The translations under genes were made by a program, and so were the position numbers. From NCBI GenBank assembly GCA_038232935.1, contig JBBSMX010000065.1:1-22446 (forward strand): 22,446 bases of DNA, given 5' to 3'. Shown piece by piece: positions 1 to 7,766 of this stretch. The notes below the pieces were generated by a model. The model saw only the letters and a program-made list of their open reading frames with translations, ran no database searches and was not told where the DNA came from. The first letter of the stretch is position 1, and each line of letters begins with the position of its first letter. This stretch comes from JBBSMX01 sp038232935. GTDB taxonomy: Bacteria > Bacteroidota > Rhodothermia > Rhodothermales > JANQRZ01.

Positions 1-120
1 CTTGTGGCGGTCAGCGAGATTGGCGACTTTCTTATGCGCCGTGCGTTTGTTCGGGGCGAACACGGTGCCCTGCACCGGTTGCCCGGCAGTGCTTAGCCCA
101 CTGAATCGAAACTCTCCCAT
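1..120 (-). CDS. PilC/GspF-type inner-membrane platform protein, 5' end only (partial)
   Basis: Reading from an ATG at 120 towards the window edge gives 40 uninterrupted codons beginning MGEFRFSGLSTAGQPVQGTV and continuing FAPNKRTAHKKVANLADRHK. The pattern F-R-F/Y-x-G-x-x-x-x-G-x-x-V-x-G-T-V followed by a basic helical segment is typical of the N-terminus of type II secretion F / type IV pilus PilC proteins, which sit in the inner membrane and couple the assembly ATPase to pilin extraction. The rest of the protein, including its cytoplasmic repeats and membrane helices, lies outside the window. It follows a pilin-like gene by 65 bp on the same strand, which supports the call independently. 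The family assignment rests on a short stretch and context, so it is probable rather than certain. Confidence 0.68.
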   Translation of the reverse strand, partial: MGEFRFSGLSTAGQPVQGTVFAPNKRTAHKKVANLADRHK

Positions 121-157
121 GGCGGTGTGTGCTGTGGTTCTAGCGGAAGGGACGAAG

Positions 158-175
158 CGGCACCGTCACGTGCCG
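158..175 (-). terminator. Hairpin between pilin-like gene and pilC-like gene (attenuator or processing site)
   Basis: CGGCAC (158-163) and GTGCCG (170-175) form a 6-bp perfect stem with a 6-nt loop. It starts about 11 nt after the stop codon of the pilin-like gene at 186. On the minus strand it is followed by CTTCGTCCCTT, only moderately U-rich. A stem here could partly terminate transcription or protect the pilin message 3' end, so pilin is made in excess over PilC. That role is inferred. Confidence 0.4.
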
Positions 176-185
176 AAGCGGACGC

Positions 186-596
186 TCAGTTCAGCACGAG
201 CGTGCCGTCGAAGCGAACGGTCGTCCGCCGGATGTTGAATTGATCGAGGACGACGCGGACGCCGATGTCGGGGTAGCGCGTGCTTACGGCCGTGATCTCG
301 ACCGAGTCCGCCCACGCCGCCGTGATGGCGAAGCGGCCCCGCACCGTCTCCGGGTTGAGGGAGAGGGTCCCCATCCCGTCCGCCCCCAGCCCTTCGTAGG
401 ACTGGTCGCCGCCGGCGAAGGGGTCTTGTCTCGACTTCCAGTAGAAGGCGTAGGTGGCGATCGCAAGGGACCGGTCCACGAGGCCGTCCGCCTCGTCCTG
501 TTGCGTGTACTTCTGCACGGCCGTCAGCCCGGCCATCACGGCGAGCCCGACGAGGATGACCCCGATTATGAGGAGGAGTAGCTGTTGCTGGCCCAT
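186..596 (-). CDS. Type IV pilin-like protein, short-leader 'MGQQQLLLL' type (copy 1)
   Basis: The 136-residue product starts MGQQQLLLLIIGVILVGLAV, a hydrophobic helix right at the N-terminus, then a charged amphipathic stretch (QKYTQQDEADGLVDRSLAIATYAF) and a beta-rich C-terminal part. This is the layout of a type IV pilin: the helix embeds in the membrane or fibre core and the C-terminal head is exposed. If Gly2 is the prepilin cleavage site, the leader is only Met-Gly. Mature position 5, usually Glu in classical pilins, would be Leu. The head has no cysteines. The first nine residues are identical to those of the protein at 1609-2085, so the two are paralogues. A PilC-like gene follows and a sigma-54 promoter match lies upstream. 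The pilin role is inferred from architecture and neighbours. Confidence 0.72.
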   Translation of the reverse strand: MGQQQLLLLIIGVILVGLAVMAGLTAVQKYTQQDEADGLVDRSLAIATYAFYWKSRQDPFAGGDQSYEGLGADGMGTLSLNPETVRGRFAITAAWADSVEITAVSTRYPDIGVRVVLDQFNIRRTTVRFDGTLVLN

Positions 597-709
597 AGTG
601 TGTGCTGCCTGTTGCGAGGGGAAAGAATCGACCGGCGGCGGTTCCTTTCGTGATGAAGGCCTGTCATTTCAGCCCATTGGGGCCGCTGTGCAGGCGTTGC
701 AAGGGGAGA

Positions 710-726
710 TGCAAGTTCGCTGCCAA
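710..726 (-). promoter_or_regulatory. Sigma-54 (-24/-12) promoter candidate for pilin-like gene 1
   Basis: The minus strand reads TTGGCAGCGAACTTGCA. The consensus is YTGGCACGRNNNTTGCW: the -24 GG, the -12 GC and their spacing all match, with only the CG after TGGCA swapped to GC. The predicted start site near 699 leaves a leader of about 100 nt before the ATG at 596. Type IV pilin genes in many bacteria depend on sigma-54 with a PilR-type activator, so the location fits. No activator gene is present in this window. Confidence 0.6.
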
Positions 727-758
727 CCTCTAGGTCGCCGTGCGCGTCCCCGTCGCCA

Positions 759-784
759 TAGGGACATGACGCGCCATGTCCCTA
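759..784. repeat. REP-like palindrome, copy 1 (upstream of the transposase)
   Basis: This 26-bp near-perfect palindrome has arms TAGGGACATG and CATGTCCCTA and one mismatched centre pair. It lies 44 bp before the transposase start. Read on the minus strand it begins GTTGTAGGGACATGG, so it carries the GTAG foot and part of the CGTTTG lead-in seen at copies 3 and 4. It is therefore probably in inverted orientation relative to them. REP hairpins with a GTAG foot are the known substrates of RayT enzymes. Confidence 0.85.
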
Positions 785-828
785 CAACGGTGGTGCCCCG
801 GCTCTACCTTTCCAGTTTATCCACACCG

Positions 829-1389
829 ATGATGGGCATGGCTTCTCCTCCGCTGAACCGCCCCGAGCGCAAGGTGTCGCGCCTCGCCGACTACGACTAC
901 CGGCAGGGCGGGTGGTACTTCGTGACGGTCTGTTCGAAAGACCGCGCAGTGATCTTTGGGAGGGTCGAGGACGGAGCGATGAAGCGGAACGCGTTGGGGG
1001 AGATCACAGCGGCCGAGTGGGAGCGCACGTTCGTCCTCCGGCCCTACCTCGTGGAGGATGTCTTCGTAGTCATGCCGAACCACGTGCATCTGCTGTTCGG
1101 CCTGCTGGACGACGGCGAGGACACGGCGCGCCGCGTCCCTACGGCCGACTCGTCGGGGTCCCCTCGCCAATTTGGAAGGCCGGTAACTAGGTCGGTTTCC
1201 AGCATTATCGGGGCCTACAAATCGGCGGTGACGCGCGAGGTGAACCGGCAGTGGGACCGGGCAGGCGGCACCCTCTGGCAGGCGCGGTTCCACGACCGGA
1301 TCGTGCGGGACGAGCGCGAACACGAGGCCATCCGCCAATACATCCTCGACAACCCGCTGCGCGGGCACCTCGATCCTTACCGCCCATGA
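829..1389 (+). CDS. REP-associated tyrosine transposase (RayT / TnpA_REP, IS200-like Y1 family)
   Basis: The 186-residue product has the RayT layout: an N-terminal RLADYDYRQGGWYFVTVC strand, the metal-binding HUH motif MPNHVHLLF (His85, Val86, His87), a basic linker (GRPVTRSVSSIIGAYKSAVT) and a C-terminal RFHDRIVRDEREHEAIRQYILDNP segment whose Tyr171 is the expected nucleophile. These enzymes nick and rejoin single-stranded REP hairpins and are held to be domesticated relatives of IS200/IS605 transposases. ATGs at 829, 832 and 838 are all possible; the first is used. The frame is open upstream to 454 but that part is not family-like. REP copies lie on both sides, and residues 97-105 (EDTARRVPT) are encoded by a REP-like sequence. 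All expected motifs are present, so the enzyme may be active. Confidence 0.9.
   Translation: MMGMASPPLNRPERKVSRLADYDYRQGGWYFVTVCSKDRAVIFGRVEDGAMKRNALGEITAAEWERTFVLRPYLVEDVFVVMPNHVHLLFGLLDDGEDTARRVPTADSSGSPRQFGRPVTRSVSSIIGAYKSAVTREVNRQWDRAGGTLWQARFHDRIVRDEREHEAIRQYILDNPLRGHLDPYRP
1115..1142 (+). repeat. Degenerate REP-like sequence inside the transposase coding region
   Basis: Aligned without gaps to the 28-bp REP, this segment matches 22 of 28 positions. It includes the full central GGCGCGCC and the right-hand GTCCCTAC; the left foot is degraded. It is read in the frame that turns the REP into R/E-D-x-A-R-x-V-P-T, giving EDTARRVPT between the HUH motif and the basic linker. The match is direct. 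Whether it arose by REP insertion or is a conserved part of this RayT subgroup is not decided by the sequence alone. Confidence 0.65.
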
Positions 1390-1442
1390 TCGCCTACACC
1401 GTCGCCGAAACGCCGCCCATCACCGAAACGCCGTTCCCCGCC

Positions 1443-1470
1443 GTAGGGACATGGCGCGCCATGTCCCTAC
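1443..1470. repeat. REP palindrome, copy 2 (downstream of the transposase)
   Basis: A perfect 28-bp palindrome with arms GTAGGGACATGGCG and CGCCATGTCCCTAC, 53 bp after the transposase stop and between two convergent genes. It begins with the GTAG tetranucleotide required by characterised RayT enzymes. CCCGCC occurs on both sides (1437-1442, 1471-1476) but is likely chance in GC-rich DNA. Confidence 0.9.
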
Positions 1471-1530
1471 CCCGCCGACGAGACCACGACCCACCCGATC
1501 ACCGAATCCCCGCCGGCCCAACAAAACGCA

Positions 1531-1572
1531 GGCGGCATCCCCGCCGAGCCGAAGCCCGACAGAGATGCCGCC
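1531..1572 (-). terminator. Branched hairpin, likely terminator of pilin-like gene 2
   Basis: GGCGGCATC (1531-1539) and GATGCCGCC (1564-1572) form a 9-bp perfect outer stem. Within the loop, TCGGGC-TTCG-GCTCGG on the minus strand gives an inner stem capped by a UUCG tetraloop with two G-U pairs. The structure starts about 36 nt after the stop of the pilin-like gene at 1609. On the minus strand it is followed by TGCGTTTTGTTGG, a fair U-rich tail. Confidence 0.55.
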
Positions 1573-1608
1573 AAGGTCGTGCAGACTGCTAAGTCCGCTT
1601 GGACGCCC

Positions 1609-2085
1609 TTAGAACGCTCCCGAAGTGGACGAGCAAGCAGCCGGCTGCGTCGGCGTGGTGGGAGGGGCCGCGACAGCACCAACTGCCGTCGCAATGCACT
1701 CAGGGCTTGTGCCAAAGACACCGACCTGCACCTCGTTATCGTTAGCCGTGCTCCGGGCCGTGATGATCAGGCTGGCAGCGGTAGCAGCGTAGGTAAAGAC
1801 GCCGTTCAGGTTGTCGTAGTTGGCTGCATCGGAACCACCAGCGATGTCGTAACCGACCTGCTCAAGCGTGAAACCCGCCATACCGGTGGCACTGGCGCCA
1901 CCACCGAAGGCTGCAGGCTTGAGCTTCCACGCCTGGGCGTCGGAGGCAATGCGGACGGCGTCGTTGACGAGGGCGTCGGAGTTGGCTTTCTTCTGGTTCT
2001 CGCCGAAGGCCTGGATACCAACGACGACCGCGAGGCCGACGATGACGATGCCGAGGACGAGGAGGAGGAGTTGCTGCTGACCCAT
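1609..2085 (-). CDS. Type IV pilin-like protein, short-leader 'MGQQQLLLL' type (copy 2)
   Basis: The 158-residue product begins MGQQQLLLLVLGIVIVGLAV, then an amphipathic helix (FGENQKKANSDALVNDAVRIASDAQAW) and a Gly/Ala/Thr-rich head. The KKANSDA...DAVRIASDAQAW part resembles the alpha1-C region of type IV pilins. Two cysteines near the C-terminus (SPECIATA, PAACSST) could form the D-loop disulfide typical of major pilins; copy 1 lacks them. As in copy 1, cleavage after Gly2 would leave a two-residue leader, and Glu5 is absent. The stop is followed by a hairpin, so it is probably transcribed separately from copy 1. Length and disulfide make it the better major-pilin candidate, but this is inference. 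Confidence 0.72.
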   Translation of the reverse strand: MGQQQLLLLVLGIVIVGLAVVVGIQAFGENQKKANSDALVNDAVRIASDAQAWKLKPAAFGGGASATGMAGFTLEQVGYDIAGGSDAANYDNLNGVFTYAATAASLIITARSTANDNEVQVGVFGTSPECIATAVGAVAAPPTTPTQPAACSSTSGAF

Positions 2086-2546
2086 GAGGGATACCTCTTA
2101 AGTTGGTTGTGTGTGTCTTGCTGGAGCACGCCGCTGTACGACTAGCGCTCCCGTGTGGAGTGAGTGAGTGAGGCGGACGGCGCCGGTAGGCGTGCTCCCA
2201 TTCGCGCTCTGTCTACCCTTTAGCACGGGCCGTGCCCGATCCGTCACCGAGCCAATCCGTGCTCCCGTCTTTCCCCCAGAAACCTTCTCTGAAGCCCATT
2301 TCAGTTCAATTTTAGCACTTTATCCGAAACCTCCGGCTATCTCTCCGACGGATCGCTCGGCGGCGTAGATCGGAAAAGTCCCCCCCTCTCGGTTCCGTTT
2401 CGTAACGACGGGGTGCCGTTTCCGCCTCTTCGGTGGCGGCACGATCCGGAACTATTCGGCACGCAGAGCCGTGTTTCCTGCACGCCATGCCCCTCCCTGC
2501 CCGGCTGTGCTCCGGGTTTCTCTCCCCATCTACTCCATCTCCCGTC
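2086..2546. other. Long non-coding divergent region between pilin-like gene 2 and the DUF4342 gene
   Basis: No supportable gene is seen in these 461 bp. The region must hold the start signals of two divergent genes. CGTGCTCCC occurs at 2191-2199 and 2258-2266, and the inverted GGAGCACG at 2123-2130, giving nearly even spacing of about 67-68 bp on the pilin side. An unusually AT-rich island lies at about 2300-2330. A GTGCCG/CGGCAC hairpin (2413-2418 with 2437-2442) lies in the presumed leader of the DUF4342 gene. No convincing -10/-35, sigma-54 or Bacteroidota TTTG/TAnnTTTG promoter was found. Confidence 0.5.
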
Positions 2547-2933
2547 ATGAACAAGAACAGCAATCCCGGCTCCACCGCCTCTAAGGCCAAAGCCGCCACG
2601 AACGAAGCCATCGAAGAGATCAAGCTCGCCGGCAACCAACTCGTAGACCGCGTGCGCGACCTGATCGAGGAAGGCAACGTCCGCCACATCCGCATCAAGA
2701 AGGAGGACCGCGTCCTCCTCGAAGTCCCGATGACGGTGGGCGTCGGGGCCGGGGCCGCGGCGGTATTACTCTCCCCCGTACTCGCCGCCCTCGGTGCCCT
2801 CGCGGCCCTGCTGACCGACGTAACCATCGTCGTCGAGCGCGACGACGATATGGTCACGGGCAAACCGACTGAGACCCCGGCTTCGACGCCCGTGACCCCG
2901 AAGGATTCGCCGGATAAGACCATCGGCAAGTAA
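2547..2933 (+). CDS. DUF4342 domain protein
   Basis: The 128-residue product has the DUF4342 pattern: a helical segment QLVDRVRDLIEEGNVRHIRIKKEDRVLLEVPMTVGVG, a hydrophobic Ala/Leu-rich stretch of about 25 residues (ending LAALGALAALL), then TDVTIVVERDD. Family members are small proteins of unknown function in which a UBA-like helical part is joined to a hydrophobic segment that probably inserts in the membrane. The start at 2547 is chosen because the protein then begins MNKNSNPGS just before the conserved helix; the frame is open further upstream but is not family-like. The C-terminal tail is Pro/Thr-rich and ends in Lys. A REP follows 28 bp after the stop. The family call is good; no function can be given. 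Confidence 0.82.
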   Translation: MNKNSNPGSTASKAKAATNEAIEEIKLAGNQLVDRVRDLIEEGNVRHIRIKKEDRVLLEVPMTVGVGAGAAAVLLSPVLAALGALAALLTDVTIVVERDDDMVTGKPTETPASTPVTPKDSPDKTIGK

Positions 2934-2961
2934 ACGCCCGGCCATCGGATCGCACCCGTTT

Positions 2962-2989
2962 GTAGGGACATGGCGCGCCATGTCCCTAC
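2962..2989. repeat. REP palindrome, copy 3
   Basis: A perfect 28-bp palindrome identical to copy 2, preceded by CGTTT so that CGTTTGTAGGGACATGG is shared with copy 4. It lies between two plus-strand genes and ends only 8 bp before the preferred start codon at 2998. It also contains an in-frame ATG (2980) that could be mistaken for that gene's start. Confidence 0.9.
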
Positions 2990-2997
2990 GTTCGTTT

Positions 2998-3792
2998 ATG
3001 CCCGACTCGCCCCTCAAGCCTTACCTCAACGGCCTCGTCGCTCGCTACGAACAGCCGCGCTTCATCGCCGATGATCCCATCGCGATCCCCCACAGCTTCG
3101 ACGACGAGGGCGACCGCGAAGTGATCGGGCTCTACGCGGCGCTGCTGGCCTGGGGACGCCGCGCCACAATCATGGCGAAGCTGGCTGAGCTGGCCGAGCG
3201 GATGCGGTTCCGCCCCCACGCCTTCGTCCGCGACTTCGACATCGAGCGCGACGGCCCGCGCCTCGAAGGCTTTAAGCTCCGCACGTTCCAACCGGCCGAC
3301 GCCTTCCACCTCACCCGCGCCCTCTCGGCTCTCCTGCGCGAGCACGGAACGCTGGAGACGGCGTTCGTGCGCCACCTCTCGCCCGATGCCCCGCACATCG
3401 GGCCGGCCATTCAGGGATTCAGCGAGTCGGTGATGCGCGCGGTGCCGGACGTCCCGCCGCGCCTCCAAAAACACCTCGCGCGCCCCTCGACGGGCAGCGC
3501 GTGCAAACGCCTCTCTATGTACCTCCGCTGGATGGTCCGCCCCGGCCCCGTCGACTTCGGCGCATGGACTCGCATCACACCAGCCCAACTCGTCCTCCCG
3601 CTCGACGTGCACACCGGTCGGCAGGCCCGCGCGCTCGGCCTCCTCACCCGAACGCAGGACGACTGGCGCGCCGCCCTCGAACTCACCGACTGCTGCCGCG
3701 CCTTCGATGCCGCCGATCCCTGCCGCTACGACTTCGCCCTCTTCGGCTCCGGTGCGTACGGCCACGAGCACCCGCCGGAACTGCTGGTCTGA
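2998..3792 (+). CDS. TIGR02757 family protein (DUF2400)
   Basis: The 264-residue product matches the TIGR02757/DUF2400 family throughout: LKPYLNGLVARYEQPRFIADDPIAIPHSF, EVIGLYAALLAWGRRATIM, the RLSMYLRWMVRP segment and the PLDVHTGRQARALGLLTR segment. The family is found mainly in Bacteroidota and related groups. The LRWMVRP and DVHTGR segments recall helix-hairpin-helix DNA glycosylases, but no function has been established to my knowledge. The start at 2998 is preferred over ATG 2980, because 2980 lies inside a REP and would add SLRSF-type residues encoded by the repeat. The gene is convergent with recQ, with another REP between them. Family call is confident, role unknown. Confidence 0.85.
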   Translation: MPDSPLKPYLNGLVARYEQPRFIADDPIAIPHSFDDEGDREVIGLYAALLAWGRRATIMAKLAELAERMRFRPHAFVRDFDIERDGPRLEGFKLRTFQPADAFHLTRALSALLREHGTLETAFVRHLSPDAPHIGPAIQGFSESVMRAVPDVPPRLQKHLARPSTGSACKRLSMYLRWMVRPGPVDFGAWTRITPAQLVLPLDVHTGRQARALGLLTRTQDDWRAALELTDCCRAFDAADPCRYDFALFGSGAYGHEHPPELLV

Positions 3793-3828
3793 GCAGGGGC
3801 GCAACCGTCGGGGCAGGCGCAATCGTTT

Positions 3829-3856
3829 GTAGGGACATGGCGCGCCGTGTCCCTAC
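3829..3856. repeat. REP palindrome, copy 4
   Basis: 28 bp, identical to copies 2 and 3 except for one base (CCGTGTCC in place of CCATGTCC), so one arm position is unpaired in DNA or would form a G-U pair in RNA. It is preceded by CGTTT as in copy 3. It lies between the convergent TIGR02757 and recQ genes, a usual place for REPs. Confidence 0.9.
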
Positions 3857-3883
3857 GGCGGTCGGGACAACGACAGCGAGCGG

Positions 3884-6049
<2,166 letters not shown>

Positions 6050-6160
6050 GGGGGGGACGACGGAATGTAACCGGGCGGGGATACAGGTACGAAGCGCGTC
6101 TGACAGCGCCCGGTCATAGCAGGTGCCGCCGTCGTGGTTTCCGCGCTCGCAGTGGGCCCC

Positions 6161-6188
6161 TCAATTTTCTCCCTCTTTATACGGCGGG
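6161..6188 (+). promoter_or_regulatory. AT-rich promoter candidate upstream of hisB
   Basis: In otherwise GC-rich DNA, TCAATTTTCTCCCTCTTTAT followed by ACGG lies about 50 bp before the hisB start. TTTATAC could serve as a -10 element. No good -35 or Bacteroidota -33 element is present at the right distance, so this is only a candidate. Confidence 0.28.
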
Positions 6189-6233
6189 AGCACCGCCCCG
6201 CGTATTCTGACTGCCTCACCTGCCCGCTTCCGC

Positions 6234-6830
6234 ATGTCCGCATTCTCTCCCCGCACCGCCCGCATCGAGCGCTCGACGACCGAGACGAGCGTCACCGTCG
6301 AACTGTCCCTCGATGGCGGCGACTACGACACCGCCACCGGCGTTGGCTTCCTCGATCACATGCTCGACCTTTTCGCCAAGCACGGCGGCTTCGGGCTGAA
6401 CGTCCGCTGCGAGGGCGACCTGCACGTGGACGACCACCACACGGTCGAGGACGTCGGCATCGCGCTCGGGCAGGCGTTCGCCGAAGCGCTCGGAGACAAG
6501 GCCCACATCGAGCGCTTCGGCAACGCCGTCGTGCCGATGGATGAGACGCTCGCCCGCGCCGCCGTGGACCTCTCCGGCCGGTTCTATCTCGCCTTCGACG
6601 CCGACTTCGACCGCGCCACCGTAGGCGACCTCTCGACGGAGATGGTGCGGCATTTCTTCTACAGCTTCGCCGAGCACGCGCGCATGAACCTCCACCTCGC
6701 GGTGCTCTATGGTGGGAACGACCACCACCGGGCCGAAGCCCTCTTCAAAGCGGCAGCTCGCGCCCTCCGCCAAGCCGTTCGCCGCGATGCAGAGAACGCC
6801 GCCGTCCCCTCTACGAAGGGCACACTCTAG
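6234..6830 (+). CDS. hisB: Imidazoleglycerol-phosphate dehydratase HisB (monofunctional)
   Basis: This 198-residue enzyme dehydrates imidazole-glycerol phosphate to imidazole-acetol phosphate in histidine synthesis. The IGPD signatures are all visible: GVGFLDHMLDLFAKHGGF, VDDHHTVEDVGIALG, the FGNAVVPMDE segment, RHFFYSFAEHARMNLH and NDHHRAEALFKAAARALRQA. The His/Glu clusters are the manganese ligands. There is no N-terminal HAD phosphatase domain, so it is the monofunctional form and histidinol-phosphatase must be encoded elsewhere. The ATG at 6234 gives MSAFSPRTARIERSTTET, which fits the family start. The substrate is the product of HisF/HisH encoded about 2 kb downstream; proC and a beta-barrel-like gene intervene. 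Confidence 0.96.
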   Translation: MSAFSPRTARIERSTTETSVTVELSLDGGDYDTATGVGFLDHMLDLFAKHGGFGLNVRCEGDLHVDDHHTVEDVGIALGQAFAEALGDKAHIERFGNAVVPMDETLARAAVDLSGRFYLAFDADFDRATVGDLSTEMVRHFFYSFAEHARMNLHLAVLYGGNDHHRAEALFKAAARALRQAVRRDAENAAVPSTKGTL

Positions 6831-6933
6831 CCCCAACGCCCCGCCCGAACCGTTTCTATTCTTCACCGCACGGCGTGGACCGGGGAAGCACAATGCGGGT
6901 ACGTTCGTTCCTTCCCACCCACACCTCCATATT

Positions 6934-7755
6934 GTGCTAAAGAACCAGACCGTCGCCATCATCGGGACCGGCAACATCGGCCGGGCGCTGCTCGGGGGGA
7001 TGCTCCGCGGCAGCGATATCATGCCCGAGCAGGTTCGCGTCACCCGCCGGGACACCGCTGCGCTCGACGCGCTCCGCGAGCAGTTCCCCGGCATCGAGAC
7101 TGGGACGGACAACCCCGCTGCCGTCCGCGGCGCGAGCGTCGTCGTCCTCGCCGTCAAGCCGCAGCACGTCGGGGGCGTGCTCGAAGCGATGCGGGGCCAC
7201 GTCGCGCCGGACGCCGTCGTGCTCTCCGTTCTCGCCGGCATCACCACCACGGCCATCCGCGAGGCCCTCGGCGGCGAGATCGCCGTGGTCCGCGCGATGC
7301 CGAATACGCCCGCGCTCGTGGACGAAGGGGCGACGGCGCTGGCGGCCGGTGCGTTCGCTCAAGAGGCACACCTCGCCCTCGCGCGGGAGATCTTCGGCTC
7401 GGTCGGCATCGTGGAAGTCGTGCCGGAGTCGCTGATGGACGCCGTGACCGGGCTCTCGGGCAGCGGCCCGGCCTACATCTACATGGTGATCGAGGCGCTC
7501 ACGGACGGCGGGGTGAAGCAGGGCCTCCCCCGCCCCACCGCGCTTCGACTTGCCGCCCAGACCGTGCTCGGCGCAGCTAAGCTCGCCGTCGAGACGGGGA
7601 AGCACCCGGCCATCCTCCGCGACGAAGTCACCACGCCCGGAGGCACCGCGATTGCCGCCGTCGCCGACCTCGAAGCGCACGGGCTCCGCACGATGCTCAT
7701 CAACGCCGTCGCCACCGCCACCGCGCGCTCGAAAGAGCTGAGCGAAATCCACTGA
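6934..7755 (+). CDS. proC: Pyrroline-5-carboxylate reductase ProC
   Basis: This 273-residue enzyme reduces pyrroline-5-carboxylate to proline with NAD(P)H. Seen in order: the Rossmann motif IIGTGNIGRALLGG close to the N-terminus, VVVLAVKPQ, VLSVLAGITT, VRAMPNTPALVDEGATAL, AVTGLSGSGPAYIYMVIEALTDGGVKQGLPR and the EVTTPGGTAIAAV segment, all conserved in ProC. The frame is open into the end of hisB, but the homologous part starts at the GTG at 6934 (VLKNQTVAIIGTGNIG), so GTG is taken as start. That gives the normal length of about 270 residues. It lies 103 bp after hisB and 11 bp before the next gene, suggesting one transcript. Confidence 0.95.
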   Translation: MLKNQTVAIIGTGNIGRALLGGMLRGSDIMPEQVRVTRRDTAALDALREQFPGIETGTDNPAAVRGASVVVLAVKPQHVGGVLEAMRGHVAPDAVVLSVLAGITTTAIREALGGEIAVVRAMPNTPALVDEGATALAAGAFAQEAHLALAREIFGSVGIVEVVPESLMDAVTGLSGSGPAYIYMVIEALTDGGVKQGLPRPTALRLAAQTVLGAAKLAVETGKHPAILRDEVTTPGGTAIAAVADLEAHGLRTMLINAVATATARSKELSEIH

Positions 7756-7766
7756 CCCAGCTGCTG

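Noticed and set aside
454..828. N-terminal extension of the transposase frame to 454
   Set aside because: It overlaps the first pilin-like gene and REP copy 1 and has no RayT similarity.
1437..1476. CCCGCC on both sides of REP copy 2 as a target-site duplication
   Set aside because: IS200/IS605-type enzymes do not make duplications, the other copies lack a matching pair, and the motif is common in this GC-rich DNA.
2312..2328. CIRCE heat-shock element (TTAGCACT)
   Set aside because: Only one half-site is present, without the inverted GAGTGCTAA, and it is far from any heat-shock gene.
759..3856. The palindromic copies as a CRISPR array
   Set aside because: Spacing is irregular (hundreds to over a thousand bp), genes lie between them, and no cas gene is present.
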